The position numbers and the translations under genes were made by a program. From Roseomonas gilardii (GTDB lineage: Bacteria; Pseudomonadota; Alphaproteobacteria; Acetobacterales; Acetobacteraceae), in NCBI RefSeq assembly GCF_001941945.1, contig NZ_CP015583.1, positions 1,692,501 through 1,756,500 of the forward strand: a stretch of 64,000 nt of DNA, in the 5' to 3' direction. Positions 11,052-21,932 of this stretch are shown in pieces. The number at the start of each line of letters is the position of its first letter. Positions within the stretch are counted from its first letter, which is position 1. Below the pieces are notes generated by a model. That model had not been told where the DNA came from. It made no database searches and saw only the letters and a list, made by a program, of their open reading frames with translations.

Positions 11052-11462
11052 ATGATGCTGCGCGCGCTCCGCCTCGTGGGCATGGCGGCCCAGGCCGAAA
11101 GCCGCCGCCTGAAGGTGCAGGCCGGGAGCAAGATCAACCAGCTTCTCTACTGGCTGATCGCTGCCGTCTTCGGCATCGCGGCCTTCATCATGCTGCATAT
11201 CCTGATCTACAACTTCGCCTTCTTCCATGCGGGGGCCGTGGGCGCCGCGGCGATCCTGCTGGCCGTGGACCTGGTCCTGGCGCTGGTGCTGGCGCTGCTT
11301 GCCTCGCGCGGCGGCCATTCCAACGCGGAGATCGAGGCGCGGGCGGTGCGCGACGTCGCGCTGTCGGGCGCGGCGGAGGAAGTCTTCCTCGGCGTGGCCC
11401 GCAAGAGCGCGCCGATCGCCGTTCTGGGCGGCATCCTGCTGACGCTGCTGCGCCGGCGCTGA
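11052..11462 (+). CDS. holin-X/YqjE-like small membrane protein
   Basis: 136 residues: a cytoplasmic start, two strong transmembrane helices (about 29-53 and 58-82), a polar linker, and a last hydrophobic stretch ending in RRR. This resembles the Actinobacterial holin-X/YqjE families found next to DUF883 genes. Despite the family name there is no phage context. It follows the DUF883 gene with a one-base gap and shares its presumed promoter. Confidence 0.82.
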   Translation: MMLRALRLVGMAAQAESRRLKVQAGSKINQLLYWLIAAVFGIAAFIMLHILIYNFAFFHAGAVGAAAILLAVDLVLALVLALLASRGGHSNAEIEARAVRDVALSGAAEEVFLGVARKSAPIAVLGGILLTLLRRR

Positions 11463-11640
11463 CGTCCAGCCTCCGGAGGCCCGTCGCCTTGGCGGCGGGC
11501 TTCATGCGCCGGCATTTGACCGTTGCGCCCGCGACCGGGAGGATGCGCCCGACACAGCCCCGGCGCCGCCCCGTCACCATGATCTTGTCCGGACAGGCGG
11601 AAGGCGCGGTGCCCCCGGAATGGCTGGCAAGGAGACGCAT

Positions 11641-12348
11641 ATGGCCGAATATCCCTTCACCGCCGCGGATCTGGACGCCCTGCGGCAATGGGACACGCCC
11701 ACGATCTGCAATGCGCTGGAACTGGTGGTGCCGCACCGCCGCGGCTACGGCTTCACCATCCGCCCGCTGGTCGCCTCCGACCCATCGCTGAAGCCGGTCT
11801 GTGGTCTGGCACGCACCGCGACGATCCGCGCCGCCTCGCCCTCCGGCCGGGCGCGCGAGGTGGACCGCGCGGCCCGGCTCGGCTGGTACGAGTATGTCGC
11901 GGATTCGGCGATGCCGACCGTGGTGGTGATCCAGGATCTCGACGACACGCCCGGGACCGGCGCCTTCTGGGGCGAGGTCCATACCAACGTCCACAAGTCG
12001 CTGGGCGCGCTGGGTGTCGTCACCAACGGCTCGATCCGCGATCTCGATACCGCCGCCCCGGGCTTCCAGATGCTGGCGGGGGTGGTGAATCCCTCCCATG
12101 CCTATGTGCATATCGTGCAGTACGGGCAGGAGGTCTCGGTGCATGGCATGGCCGCCCACCATGATGCTGTGGTGCATGCCGACCGGCACGGCGCCGTGGT
12201 GGTGCCGCATGACGCGGTGTCCAAGCTGCCCGCCGCGATCGAGCTCTGCATGCGGCGGGAAGCGGTGGTGCTGGACCTGTGCCGCTCGCGCGATTTCTCC
12301 GTGGCGGCCCTGAAGGAAGCCCTGTCGAAGGCCGACGAGATCCACTGA
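11641..12348 (+). CDS. RraA-like family protein (aldolase/demethylmenaquinone methyltransferase-like fold)
   Basis: 235 residues. The RraA/HMG-aldolase core is present: GEVHTNVHKSLGALGVVTNG and then SIRDLD, the Arg-Asp pair that holds metal and substrate in 4-hydroxy-4-methyl-2-oxoglutarate aldolases. N-terminal and C-terminal parts fit the same family. I set the start at ATG 11641 because AAGGAG lies 7 bases upstream; a slightly longer frame begins at 11620. No aromatic-degradation genes are nearby, so the substrate is open and an RNase E inhibitor role is not implied. Confidence 0.88.
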   Translation: MAEYPFTAADLDALRQWDTPTICNALELVVPHRRGYGFTIRPLVASDPSLKPVCGLARTATIRAASPSGRAREVDRAARLGWYEYVADSAMPTVVVIQDLDDTPGTGAFWGEVHTNVHKSLGALGVVTNGSIRDLDTAAPGFQMLAGVVNPSHAYVHIVQYGQEVSVHGMAAHHDAVVHADRHGAVVVPHDAVSKLPAAIELCMRREAVVLDLCRSRDFSVAALKEALSKADEIH

Positions 12349-12353
12349 AGGCT

Positions 12354-12383
12354 CCGCCACGCCCCCCGAAGGGGGCGCGGCGG
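12354..12383. terminator. strong hairpin between convergent genes
   Basis: A 13-base arm at 12354-12366 pairs with 12371-12383 (12 of 13, the odd pair being A opposite C) with a 4-base loop. It lies between the convergent RraA-like and serine hydrolase genes and could end transcription from both sides, though there is no T-tract. Confidence 0.45.
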
Positions 12384-12391
12384 CCGGCCTG

Positions 12392-13900
12392 TCAGGCGCG
12401 CCGGAACTCCAGCACGCGCGACCGGTGCGAGGCGAGACACAGCCGCCCCTCGCCGGTGGGGAAGAGGCAGATCCGCATGGTCGAGCCGTTATGCGTGCGC
12501 GAGGCCAGGGCGCGGCCCCCTGGCAGCGGCGTCAGCATGGCGCGCACGCCCGGGATGCCGGGCAGTTCGGCGCTGCCATCGGCCTGGATGCTCAGCCGCG
12601 CGCCATAGGCATCGTCTCGCCATTCGCCGACCAGGGAGGGGTCCAGCGGCAGCCCCTGCGGCACCGGCAGGAGGTGCTGCGCCATGCGGCCGACATGGCC
12701 GCGCAGGCTCCCATCCGCCTCCGCGCGCAGGCTGGCCTCCAGATAGACGGGCAGGGTCCGCACCCCACCCGCCCCATCCGCGAAGAGCCGGTCCGTGGTC
12801 CCCATGAAGGTGACGGTGTCGTCTGCGGCCTCGGCCCAGAAGGGGCCGCTCTCGGCGGCGTAGAGGCCGGTGGGCAGGCTGGCCGCGGCGGGCAGGGCGC
12901 GCCCAGTCCAGGCCGAGACGATGCGCAGGGCGTTCCAGAGCGGGTCCGCATCCTCGCGGTTGCAGAGCACCACCACGCCCAGGCCGAGCGAGGGCGAGAG
13001 GAGGATATGGTCCTTGTAGCCGGGCAGGGAGCCACCATGCCCGAAGAGCGGCACATCCCCGGCCAGATCGGGGGCGTTCAGGCCCAGCCGGTAGAAGCCG
13101 CCCAGCGGCTCCCGCACCGCCGTCAGGCGCGCGAGCATCCCCTCCAGCGGCCCGCGCCCGGCCAGCAACGCCGCCCCCCAGCGCGCCAGGGTGCTGGCGC
13201 TGCCCGCCAGCCCGCCGGAGGGCGAATATTGCAACCCGTAGCGCCCACGGCGCCATTCGCTGCCGTCGTGCCAGTAGCCGGTTGCGAGGTCGGCGACCGG
13301 CTCGGCTTCGTCCTCGGGGAAGCGGATCGCCTCCAGCCCCAGCGGGCGCAGCAGCCGCTCGCGCAGCAGTTCCGCATAGGAGCGCCCCCGCTGTTCCGGA
13401 AAGACATGCTGCACCAGCCGGTAGCCCGTGTTGGTATAGGTCATCTCCGTTCCGGGGATGCCGTTGATGCCGGGCAGGCGGCGGATGGCGTCGAAGGCTT
13501 CCGCCCGCGTGATCGAGGCGGAGGAGGGAAGGCCCGCCAGGGACAGCGTCTCCATCAGGTCCGGCAGGCCGCCGGTCATGTCCAGCGCCTGGCCCAGCGT
13601 GACGCCGCCCACGGCCTCCGGCAGTTCCGCCACGAGCGATCCCAGCGGCGCGGCGAGGTCCAGCCCTTCCAGCAGCACGGTGGCGGTGCAGAACTGCTTG
13701 CTGATGGAGGCCCAGCGGTTCGGCGTGTCCGGCGTGAAGGGCGTGCGGGTTTCCAGCGAGGCGAGGCCGCCGCCGAAGCCTTCCAATACCCCATCCGGCC
13801 CGAACAGCACGATGGCGCCGCCGGGCCCCCCGGCCTCGGTCCAGTCCTGAGTGATGGCGCGGGCTTCCCCGGCGGCACGGCGTGGGTCCAGGGCGATCAT
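12392..13900 (-). CDS. serine hydrolase, beta-lactamase/class C family
   Basis: 502 residues. All three motifs of the serine beta-lactamase/DD-peptidase fold are visible: SISK at 65-68, the YTN triad residue set at 155-157, and HGG at 288-290. The C-terminal third is a beta-rich extra domain, as in esterase-type members. The ATG at 13898-13900 has AAGGAG about 8 bases upstream. No signal peptide is evident, so a cytoplasmic esterase or aminopeptidase is likelier than a cell-wall enzyme. It stands alone, convergent with the RraA-like gene and divergent from a GNAT gene. Confidence 0.9.
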   Translation of the reverse strand: MIALDPRRAAGEARAITQDWTEAGGPGGAIVLFGPDGVLEGFGGGLASLETRTPFTPDTPNRWASISKQFCTATVLLEGLDLAAPLGSLVAELPEAVGGVTLGQALDMTGGLPDLMETLSLAGLPSSASITRAEAFDAIRRLPGINGIPGTEMTYTNTGYRLVQHVFPEQRGRSYAELLRERLLRPLGLEAIRFPEDEAEPVADLATGYWHDGSEWRRGRYGLQYSPSGGLAGSASTLARWGAALLAGRGPLEGMLARLTAVREPLGGFYRLGLNAPDLAGDVPLFGHGGSLPGYKDHILLSPSLGLGVVVLCNREDADPLWNALRIVSAWTGRALPAAASLPTGLYAAESGPFWAEAADDTVTFMGTTDRLFADGAGGVRTLPVYLEASLRAEADGSLRGHVGRMAQHLLPVPQGLPLDPSLVGEWRDDAYGARLSIQADGSAELPGIPGVRAMLTPLPGGRALASRTHNGSTMRICLFPTGEGRLCLASHRSRVLEFRRA

Positions 13901-14013
13901 GCGGCGACTCTCCTTGACGCGTCGGCGCGCATGGCGGGCCGGCGCGGGCGCGGCGTCAAGCGGGGGCGCGCGGGCTTGGCAGTGGAGAGGCCTTGCGCCA
14001 TGCCGGGACGGCC

Positions 14014-14616
14014 ATGCCCGATACCACCCTTTCCCCGGATCGCGCCGCGCTCCGCCTGCCGCAGGCGGGGCTGCTGCCTTCCTACGCCGCGGCTCTCGCC
14101 GAGGGCTTCGTTGCCGACGGCGGCGGCTTGCCACCGGAGGATGGGCTGCTCGCCCACCTGACATCGCTGAACGACCCGGAGACACCTGTGCGCCTGCCGG
14201 ATGGCAGCTTCGTGCGGAAGGTGCCGGCCACGCATTTCTGGCTGGCCATCGGCGACATGTTCATCGGCACGGTGAACTGCCGCTATGCGCTGACCCCCTA
14301 TCTGCGCCGCCGTGGCGGCCATATCGGCTATGCCGTCCGGCCCGGGCTGCGGGGGCGGGGCTTCGCCACGCGCGGCCTCGCCCTGGCCCTGGCGCATATG
14401 CGGGAGCGCGGCTTCGAGCGGGTGCTGCTCACTTGCCGCCCCGACAACACCCCATCCCGCCGTGCGATCGAGCGGGCCGGGGGCGTGCTGGAGGACGAGG
14501 CACCGGATGCGGTGAGCGGCGAGCCGGTCCGTCGCTACTGGATCGCGCTCGGGGAGGGGCCGGCGCTGCCTCCCTCCGCTCCGGAAGCGCTTGACCCGGA
14601 GCCGGGGGCGGCGTAG
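14014..14616 (+). CDS. GNAT family N-acetyltransferase
   Basis: 200 residues. Motif A of the GNAT fold is VRPGLRGRGFATRGL (about 110-124), which binds acetyl-CoA, with the later TCRPDNTPSRRAIERAGG stretch typical of the RimI/YkkB-type group. The N-terminal half is less conserved and presumably sets the substrate, which is unknown. The start is uncertain: ATG 14014 has only a weak purine tract, and an in-frame TTG lies at 13993. The gene ends 116 bases before ffh, and no 4.5S RNA was found in that gap. Confidence 0.88.
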   Translation: MPDTTLSPDRAALRLPQAGLLPSYAAALAEGFVADGGGLPPEDGLLAHLTSLNDPETPVRLPDGSFVRKVPATHFWLAIGDMFIGTVNCRYALTPYLRRRGGHIGYAVRPGLRGRGFATRGLALALAHMRERGFERVLLTCRPDNTPSRRAIERAGGVLEDEAPDAVSGEPVRRYWIALGEGPALPPSAPEALDPEPGAA

Positions 14617-14732
14617 AGCCCCCGTACCCGGGACATGTCCCGCAACCCGGTCGGCTGCCCTGTGCGGCCGGCTCCGCCGCTCCGCGAAGGCTCGCGCAGC
14701 GGCGCGAACGGCATTGGAGTTTCGACCGCCGC

Positions 14733-16118
14733 ATGTTCGAGGCGCTGTCAGGCAGGCTGAATGGGGTGTTCGACCGGCTTCGCCGGCGTGGCGCCCTGTC
14801 CGAGGCCGACGTGGCGGAAGCGCTGCGCGAGGTTCGCGTGGCGCTGCTGGAGGCCGACGTCGCCCTGCCGGTGGCGCGCGACCTCATCAACAAGGTCCGC
14901 GAGCGTGCCGTCGGGGTGGAGGTCATCAAGTCCGTCTCCCCGGCGCAGCAGGTCGTGAAGATCGTCCACGACGTGCTCGTGGAGGCCCTGGGCGGCGGCG
15001 AGGGCGACGACGGCAAGCGCGGCATCGACATCGCCGCGCCCGCGCCCGTCGCCATCCTGATGGTCGGCCTGCAGGGCTCGGGCAAGACCACCACCTCGGG
15101 CAAGATCGCGCTGCGCCTCCGCTCCCGCGAGCGCAAGAAGGTGCTGCTGGCCTCGCTGGACGTGCACCGCCCGGCCGCGCAGCTCCAGTTGGAGACGCTG
15201 GCGAAGCAGGCCGAGGTCGGCTCGCTGCCGATCGTCGCCGGGCAGGGGCCGCTGGAGATCGCCGCCCGTGCCCTCGATACGGCGCGGCGCGAGCTCTACG
15301 ACGTCGTCATCCTCGACACCGCCGGCCGGCTGGCGATCGACGAGGCCCTGATGGCCGAGGTCGCCCAGGTCAAGGCCATGGTGAAGCCGCACCAGACGCT
15401 GCTGGTGGTGGACGCCATGACCGGCCAGGACGCGGTGAACACCGCCCGCGCCTTCCAGGAGAAGGTGGGCGTCAACGGCATCGCCATGACCCGCGTGGAC
15501 GGCGATGCCCGCGGTGGCGCGGCGCTGTCCATGCGGGCCGTCACCGGCGCGCCGATCCGCCTGCTGGGTGCCGGCGAGAAGCTGGACGCGCTGGAGGATT
15601 TCCACCCCGACCGCATCGCCAGCCGCATCCTCGGCATGGGCGACATCGTCTCGCTGGTGGAGCGTGCGGCCGAGACCATCGACCGCGAGCAGGCCGAGAA
15701 GCTGGCCGCGAAGATGCAGAAGGGTCAGTTCGACCTGGAAGACTACGCGAACCAGCTCAAGCAGATCGGCAAGATGGGCTCGCTTTCCGGCATCCTCGGG
15801 ATGCTGCCCGGCATCGGCAAGATGAAGGCGCAGCTCGAGAACGCCAATCTCGACCAGTCGATCCTGAAGCGTCAGGCGGCGATCATTTCCTCGATGACCG
15901 CGTCGGAGCGCCGCAAGCCGGACATCATCAAGGCCTCGCGCAAGAAGCGCATCGCGGCCGGTTCCGGCGTGACGGTCCAGGAAGTGAACAAGCTGCTCAA
16001 GCAGTTCGACGACATGTCCGCGATGATGAAGCGGATGAACAAGCTCGGCCAGAAGGGACTGATGCGCGGGGGGCTTTCCGCCCTGCTGCCCGGTGCCGGT
16101 GGCCGACGGCCCTTCTAA
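14733..16118 (+). CDS. ffh: signal recognition particle GTPase Ffh
   Basis: 461 residues. The N domain (about 1-90) leads into the G domain with G1 GLQGSGKTT at 112-120, DTAGR at 195-199 and TRVDGDARGGAAL further on; the Met-rich M domain (from about 320, rich in MxxM and GKMGSLSGILGMLPG) binds SRP RNA and signal sequences. It acts with SRP RNA and FtsY to target inner-membrane proteins. It heads the conserved ffh-rpsP-rimM-trmD-rplS block; rpsP starts 30 bases after its stop. Confidence 0.97.
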   Translation: MFEALSGRLNGVFDRLRRRGALSEADVAEALREVRVALLEADVALPVARDLINKVRERAVGVEVIKSVSPAQQVVKIVHDVLVEALGGGEGDDGKRGIDIAAPAPVAILMVGLQGSGKTTTSGKIALRLRSRERKKVLLASLDVHRPAAQLQLETLAKQAEVGSLPIVAGQGPLEIAARALDTARRELYDVVILDTAGRLAIDEALMAEVAQVKAMVKPHQTLLVVDAMTGQDAVNTARAFQEKVGVNGIAMTRVDGDARGGAALSMRAVTGAPIRLLGAGEKLDALEDFHPDRIASRILGMGDIVSLVERAAETIDREQAEKLAAKMQKGQFDLEDYANQLKQIGKMGSLSGILGMLPGIGKMKAQLENANLDQSILKRQAAIISSMTASERRKPDIIKASRKKRIAAGSGVTVQEVNKLLKQFDDMSAMMKRMNKLGQKGLMRGGLSALLPGAGGRRPF

Positions 16119-16148
16119 CCTTCCCAGTTATCGAGAGAGGACTATCTC

Positions 16149-16487
16149 ATGGGACTTAAGATCCGCCTCGCCCGCGCGGGCGCCAAGAAGCGCCCCTACT
16201 ACCACATCGTGGTGGCCGACAGCCGCTCCCCGCGCGACGGCCGCTTCATCGAGAAGCTGGGTTCCTACAACCCGATGCTGCCGGCCGACCATGCCGAGCG
16301 CATCCGCCTGCACGACGAGCGCATCGCCCACTGGCTGAGCCAGGGCGCGCTGGCCACCGACCGCGTGGCGAAGTTCCTCGGCAAGGCCGGCCTGGCCCCG
16401 ATGCCCGAGTTCCGCGAGCAGCCGAAGCAGTCCGCGCCGAAGAAGAAGGCGCAGGAGCGCGCCGCCGCGGCCGCCGCGAACGGCTGA
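16149..16487 (+). CDS. rpsP: 30S ribosomal protein S16
   Basis: 112 residues. The N-terminus [20 protein letters not shown] and the KLGSYNPM motif are S16 hallmarks. The C-terminus is extended with a Lys/Ala-rich tail ([15 protein letters not shown]), common in alphaproteobacteria. A GAGAGGA site precedes the ATG. It is the second gene of the ffh-rplS block. Confidence 0.97.
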   Translation: MGLKIRLARAGAKKRPYYHIVVADSRSPRDGRFIEKLGSYNPMLPADHAERIRLHDERIAHWLSQGALATDRVAKFLGKAGLAPMPEFREQPKQSAPKKKAQERAAAAAANG

Positions 16488-16519
16488 TCCCGGCTTACGG
16501 AGGTTCCTGAGGCACACCG

Positions 16520-17056
16520 ATGGGCGCGAAGCGTATCCTGGTGGGCGAGTTCGGCCGGCCCCATGGCGTGCGGGGGCTGCTGCGACTGCGCTCCTTCACC
16601 GAGGCGCCGGAGGCGATCGCCGCCTATGGCACGCTGACCGACGAGAGCGGCCAGCGCAGCTTCGCCGTCGAGGTGCTTCCGGGTGGCCTGGCGCGCGTGC
16701 GCGGCGTGGGTGACCGGGACGCCGCCGCGCGGCTGACCGGGGTGAAGCTCTACGTGCTGCGGGATGCCCTGCCGCCGACCGACGAGGACGAGTTCTACCT
16801 GTCCGACCTGATCGGCCTTTCGGCCGTGGGCGAGGACGGGGCGCTGCTCGGCCGCGTCATGTCGGTGGAGGATTTCGGCGCCGGTCCCTTCCTGACGCTG
16901 CGCGACACGAAGGGCCGGGACCGGGAGATCCCCTTCACCCGTGCCTGCGTGCCGGTGGTGGATCTCGCCGCGGGCCGCTGCACGGTGGTGGTGCCGGAGG
17001 AGATCGTGGTGCAGCCCGAGAATGCTTCGGAGAAGGGCGAGGGAGAGGCCGCATGA
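16520..17056 (+). CDS. rimM: ribosome maturation factor RimM
   Basis: 178 residues. N-terminal RimM barrel ([20 protein letters not shown]) and C-terminal PRC-barrel-like half (FYLSDLIGL...[10 protein letters not shown]). It binds S19 and helps mature the 30S head. GAGG stands before the ATG, and the TGA overlaps the trmD ATG (ATGA at 17053-17056). Confidence 0.95.
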   Translation: MGAKRILVGEFGRPHGVRGLLRLRSFTEAPEAIAAYGTLTDESGQRSFAVEVLPGGLARVRGVGDRDAAARLTGVKLYVLRDALPPTDEDEFYLSDLIGLSAVGEDGALLGRVMSVEDFGAGPFLTLRDTKGRDREIPFTRACVPVVDLAAGRCTVVVPEEIVVQPENASEKGEGEAA

Positions 17057-17781
17057 GCTGGCGCGCCACCATCCTGACCCTCTTCCCCGAGATGTTCCCG
17101 GGCACGCTGGGCCATTCCCTGGCCGGCCGCGCGCTGGAACGGGGCGACTGGAGCCTGGAGGCGCGGCAGATCCGCGAGTTCGGCACCGGACGCCACCGCA
17201 ACGTGGACGACACGCCCTTCGGCGGCGGCGCCGGCATGGTGATGCGGCCGGACGTGATCGACGCGGCCTGCGGGGCCGTCATGGCGGAGGGCGGCCAGCG
17301 GCCGCTGCTCTACATGACGCCGCGCGGGCGGCTGCTCGACCAGGCGCTGGTGCGCGACCTCGCCGCCGGGCCGGGGGTGGTCGTGCTCTGCGGCCGCTAC
17401 GAGGGCCTGGACCAGCGCGTCATCGAGGCGCGCGCCATGACCGAGGTCTCGGTCGGCGACTATGTCCTGTCCGGCGGCGAGCCGGCGGCCATGGTCCTGC
17501 TCGATGCCTGCGTCCGGCTCCTGCCCGGCGTGATGGGAGCCAGCGAGAGCGGGGAGGAGGAGTCCTTCTCTCACGGCTTGCTGGAATACCCGCACTACAC
17601 CCGCCCGGCCGAGTGGAACGGCCGCCGCGTGCCCGACGTGCTGCTTTCCGGCCATCATGCCGAGGTCGCATCCTGGCGCGCGGCGCAGTCCGAGGCCGCC
17701 ACACGCCTGCGCCGCCCGGATCTCTGGGCCCGCCATAAAGCATTCGTGGAAGCGCCCGACGCTTCCCAGATCAACGGTTAA
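17053..17781 (+). CDS. trmD: tRNA (guanine37-N1)-methyltransferase TrmD
   Basis: 242 residues. The SPOUT knot is visible: [24 protein letters not shown] and [13 protein letters not shown], with [16 protein letters not shown] towards the C-terminus. It puts m1G at position 37 of tRNAs reading CNN codons and prevents frameshifting. Overlap with rimM is 4 bases; rplS starts 16 bases on. Confidence 0.97.
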   Translation: MSWRATILTLFPEMFPGTLGHSLAGRALERGDWSLEARQIREFGTGRHRNVDDTPFGGGAGMVMRPDVIDAACGAVMAEGGQRPLLYMTPRGRLLDQALVRDLAAGPGVVVLCGRYEGLDQRVIEARAMTEVSVGDYVLSGGEPAAMVLLDACVRLLPGVMGASESGEEESFSHGLLEYPHYTRPAEWNGRRVPDVLLSGHHAEVASWRAAQSEAATRLRRPDLWARHKAFVEAPDASQING

Positions 17782-17797
17782 GACGAGGACAACACAG

Positions 17798-18217
17798 ATG
17801 AACCTGCTTCAGCAGTTCGATGCGGACCAGAAGGCCCGCCTGACCGCGAGCCGCGCCACCCCGGCCTTCCAGGCCGGCGACACGGTGCGCGTGATGGTGA
17901 AGGTGGTCGAGGGCGAGCGCACCCGCACCCAGGCCTATGAGGGCGTCGTGATCGCGCGCTCCAACAAGGGCCTGCACAGCAACTTCACGGTCCGCAAGCT
18001 GTCCTATGGCGAGGGCGTGGAGCGCGTCTTCCCGCTGTACTCCCCGAACGTGGCGGAGATCACCGTGGTCCGCCGCGGCAAGGTGCGCCGCGCCAAGCTG
18101 TACTACCTGCGTGGCCGCACCGGTAAGTCCGCCCGCATCGCCGAGCGCACCATGACTCGCGAGACCGCCACGCCGGCGGCAGCGGCGGCCGCGCCGGCGG
18201 AGGCCACTCAGGGCTGA
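17798..18217 (+). CDS. rplS: 50S ribosomal protein L19
   Basis: 139 residues. The L19 core ([30 protein letters not shown] [34 protein letters not shown]) is complete; an Ala/Pro-rich tail follows. It is the last gene of the ffh block and ends just before an intrinsic terminator. Confidence 0.97.
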   Translation: MNLLQQFDADQKARLTASRATPAFQAGDTVRVMVKVVEGERTRTQAYEGVVIARSNKGLHSNFTVRKLSYGEGVERVFPLYSPNVAEITVVRRGKVRRAKLYYLRGRTGKSARIAERTMTRETATPAAAAAAPAEATQG

Positions 18218-18224
18218 GCCCGCA

Positions 18225-18257
18225 AGGCCCGCTCCGGCAACGGGGCGGGCCTTTTTT
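18225..18257 (+). terminator. intrinsic terminator after rplS
   Basis: GGCCCGCTCCG pairs with CGGGGCGGGCC across a short CAA loop, followed by TTTTTT at 18252-18257. A textbook rho-independent terminator. leuC starts only 20 bases after the T-tract. Confidence 0.9.
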
Positions 18258-18277
18258 GACTGCAGGAGGATCGCACG

Positions 18278-19695
<1,418 letters not shown>

Positions 19696-19696
<1 letters not shown>

Positions 19697-20322
19697 TGCA
19701 GCCCTTCACCACGCTGACCGGCATCGCCGCGCCGCTGCCGCTGGCCAATGTCGATACCGACATGATCATCCCGGCGCGCTTCCTGAAGACCATCGCGCGC
19801 ACCGGCCTGGGCAAGAGCGCCTTCGCCAACATGCGCTATGCGCCCGATGGCAGCGAGAAGCCGGAGTTCGTGCTCAACCAGGAGCCTTATCGCAAGGCGG
19901 AAATCCTCATCGCCTTCGAGAATTTCGGCTGCGGCTCCTCGCGCGAGCACGCGCCCTGGGCGCTGCTGGATTTCGGCATCCGCTGCGTCATCGCTCCGGA
20001 CTTCGCCGACATCTTCCACAACAACTGCTTCAAGAACGGCATCCTGCCGGTGCGCCTGCCGCATGCCGTCTGCGAGAAGCTGATGGAGGACGCGAAGCTG
20101 GGCGGCAATGCCCGGCTGACCGTCGATCTCGCGCGCCAGGTGGTGATCCGCCCGGATGGCGAGGAGATTTCCTTCAACGTGGACCCGCTTCGTAAGCATC
20201 TGTTGTTGAATGGCCTGGACGATATCGGCCAGACCATGGAGCATGCCGGCGCGATCGACGCCTTCGAGACGCGCGAGCGGGCAGCGCAGCCCTGGATGTT
20301 CGGAACGGGAACCACTCTTTGA
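19696..20322 (+). CDS. leuD: 3-isopropylmalate dehydratase small subunit
   Basis: 208 residues, the swivel domain: [15 protein letters not shown] near the start and [17 protein letters not shown] in the middle. It completes the LeuC active site. The start ATG shares its A with the leuC stop (TGATG). Confidence 0.97.
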
Positions 20323-21434
20323 TGACGGCCAACAAGAAGATCCTGGTTCTGCCGGGCGACGGCATCGGTCCCGAGGTGATGCGGGAGGTCCGCCGCGTCA
20401 TCGACTGGATGAACCGCCGCCGCACCGCCTCCTTCACCGTGGAGGAAGGCCTGGTCGGTGGTGCCGCCATCGATGCGGACGGGACGCCCTGTTCCGACGA
20501 GACGGTGGCCCGGGCCAAGGAGGCGGACGCCGTGCTCTTCGGCTCCGTCGGCGGCCCGAAATGGGACAGCCTGCCTTTCGAGCAGCGTCCGGAGCTCGGC
20601 ATCCTGCGCCTGCGCAAGGAGCTGGGCCTCTTCGCCAACCTGCGCCCCGCCACGGTTCTGGCGCCACTGGCCAGCGCCTCCTCGCTGAAGGCCGAGGTCG
20701 TCAGCGGCCTCGACATCATCATCGTGCGCGAGAGCACGGGCGGCATCTATTTCGGCGAGCCGCGCGGCATCGAGGTGATGCCGGACGGCAAGCGCCGCGG
20801 CGTGGACACCGAGGTCTATACCGAGGACGAGATCGCGCGCGTGGCGCGCGTGGCCTTCGAGCTGGCGCGCAGCCGCGGCCGCAAGGTCACCAGCGTCGAG
20901 AAGGCGAATGTCATGCAGACCGGCCGCCTGTGGCGCGCCGTGGTCGGGGAGGTGGCGAAGGCCGAGTTCCCCGATATCGAGCTTCAGAACATGTATGCCG
21001 ACAACTGCGCCATGCAGCTCGCCTCGAATCCGAAGCAGTTCGACGTGATCCTGGCCGGAAACCTGTTTGGCGACGTGCTGTCGGACCTGGCGGCTGCGCT
21101 GACCGGCTCGCTCGGCATGCTGCCTTCCGCCACGCTGGGCGCGCCGGATGCCTCCGGGCGGCGCCACGCGCTCTACGAGCCGATCCATGGCTCCGCGCCG
21201 GACATCGCCGGCAAGGGAATCGCGAATCCCTGCGCGCAGATGCTGTCCTTCGCCATGCTGCTGCGCTGGAGCTTCGGCATGGAGGAGGATGCGGCGCTGA
21301 TCGAGCAGAGCATCAACAACGTGCTGACCGGCGGGCTGCGCACCGCCGACATCATGTCGCCCGGCACGGCCCGCGTGGGTACCTCGGTGATGGGGGACGC
21401 GATCCTGCGCGAACTGGACAAGCTGGCGGGCTGA
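20322..21434 (+). CDS. leuB: 3-isopropylmalate dehydrogenase
   Basis: 370 residues. [11 protein letters not shown] at the N-terminus, [14 protein letters not shown] near 140, the NADH-binding [14 protein letters not shown] block near 285. It oxidises and decarboxylates 3-isopropylmalate. I use the ATG at 20322, which shares its A with the leuD stop; a TTG three bases earlier is in frame. Confidence 0.97.
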   Translation: MTANKKILVLPGDGIGPEVMREVRRVIDWMNRRRTASFTVEEGLVGGAAIDADGTPCSDETVARAKEADAVLFGSVGGPKWDSLPFEQRPELGILRLRKELGLFANLRPATVLAPLASASSLKAEVVSGLDIIIVRESTGGIYFGEPRGIEVMPDGKRRGVDTEVYTEDEIARVARVAFELARSRGRKVTSVEKANVMQTGRLWRAVVGEVAKAEFPDIELQNMYADNCAMQLASNPKQFDVILAGNLFGDVLSDLAAALTGSLGMLPSATLGAPDASGRRHALYEPIHGSAPDIAGKGIANPCAQMLSFAMLLRWSFGMEEDAALIEQSINNVLTGGLRTADIMSPGTARVGTSVMGDAILRELDKLAG

Positions 21435-21448
21435 CACGCGGCGAAATG

Positions 21449-21474
21449 GGGGAAGGGCCCTTGCGCTTCCCCCG
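21449..21474 (+). terminator. hairpin after leuB
   Basis: GGGGGAAG and CTTCCCCC form a perfect 8-bp stem with a 10-base loop, 14 bases after the leuB stop. No T-tract follows, so it is a weak terminator candidate or an mRNA-end stabiliser. Confidence 0.4.
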
Positions 21475-21503
21475 GCACCGCAGTATCAGGCCGCCACTGG
21501 CCG

Positions 21504-21580
21504 GCGCCCGTAGCTCAGCTGGATAGAGCACCAGACTACGAATCTGGGGGTCAGAGGTTCGAATCCTTTCGGGCGCGCCA
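21504..21580 (+). tRNA. tRNA-Arg (ACG), copy 1
   Basis: 77 bases with acceptor GCGCCCG/CGGGCGC, anticodon ACG at 21538-21540 in the loop CTACGAA, T-loop TTCGAAT, discriminator G and encoded CCA. A34 is normally edited to inosine by TadA to read CGN codons. An identical copy lies at 21736-21812. Confidence 0.97.
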
Positions 21581-21610
21581 GAAATCCTTTCGACATATCA
21601 GATGGTTCCG

Positions 21611-21640
21611 AACCCCGGTGCGTTTCCGCAGCGGGGTTTT
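21611..21640 (+). terminator. terminator between the two tRNA-Arg genes
   Basis: AACCCCG...CGGGGTT with an inner TGCG/CGCA helix, a TTTC loop and TTTT at 21637-21640. It probably ends transcription of the first tRNA-Arg, which implies the second copy has its own promoter in the following ~95 bases. Confidence 0.65.
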
Positions 21641-21735
21641 CCGTATCTGCGGACGCATGACAGATCCGTGTCGAAAAACCGCTACGGTGCCATTGCACCG
21701 CCGGGAAGCCTCGGCTATCACCCCGTCACTGGTCG

Positions 21736-21812
21736 GCGCCCGTAGCTCAGCTGGATAGAGCACCAGACTACGAATCTGGGGGTCAGAGGTTCGAATCCTT
21801 TCGGGCGCGCCA
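21736..21812 (+). tRNA. tRNA-Arg (ACG), copy 2
   Basis: Identical over all 77 bases to the copy at 21504-21580. A few bases of flank on each side also match (CACTGG before, CCAG after), with one mismatch (GGCCGG versus GGTCGG), which suggests tandem duplication of a slightly larger unit. Confidence 0.97.
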
Positions 21813-21932
21813 GTTCCCTTTCCCATCCGAACGTGAACGTGTCGAAGTGGGCTGGCGATATGCCAGCGCCTCGCGCAACCCGTCCCCTGGCCGATCCTTC
21901 CTGCATCGAGTGCAGGGGAGGACGGGTCACCC

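Noticed and set aside
11052-11462. Phage holin
   Set aside because: The family name suggests phage, but it follows DUF883 as yqjE does and there are no phage genes around.
14617-14732. Possible SRP (4.5S) RNA upstream of ffh
   Set aside because: The conserved GGAAGGAAGCAG-type loop is absent in the gap.
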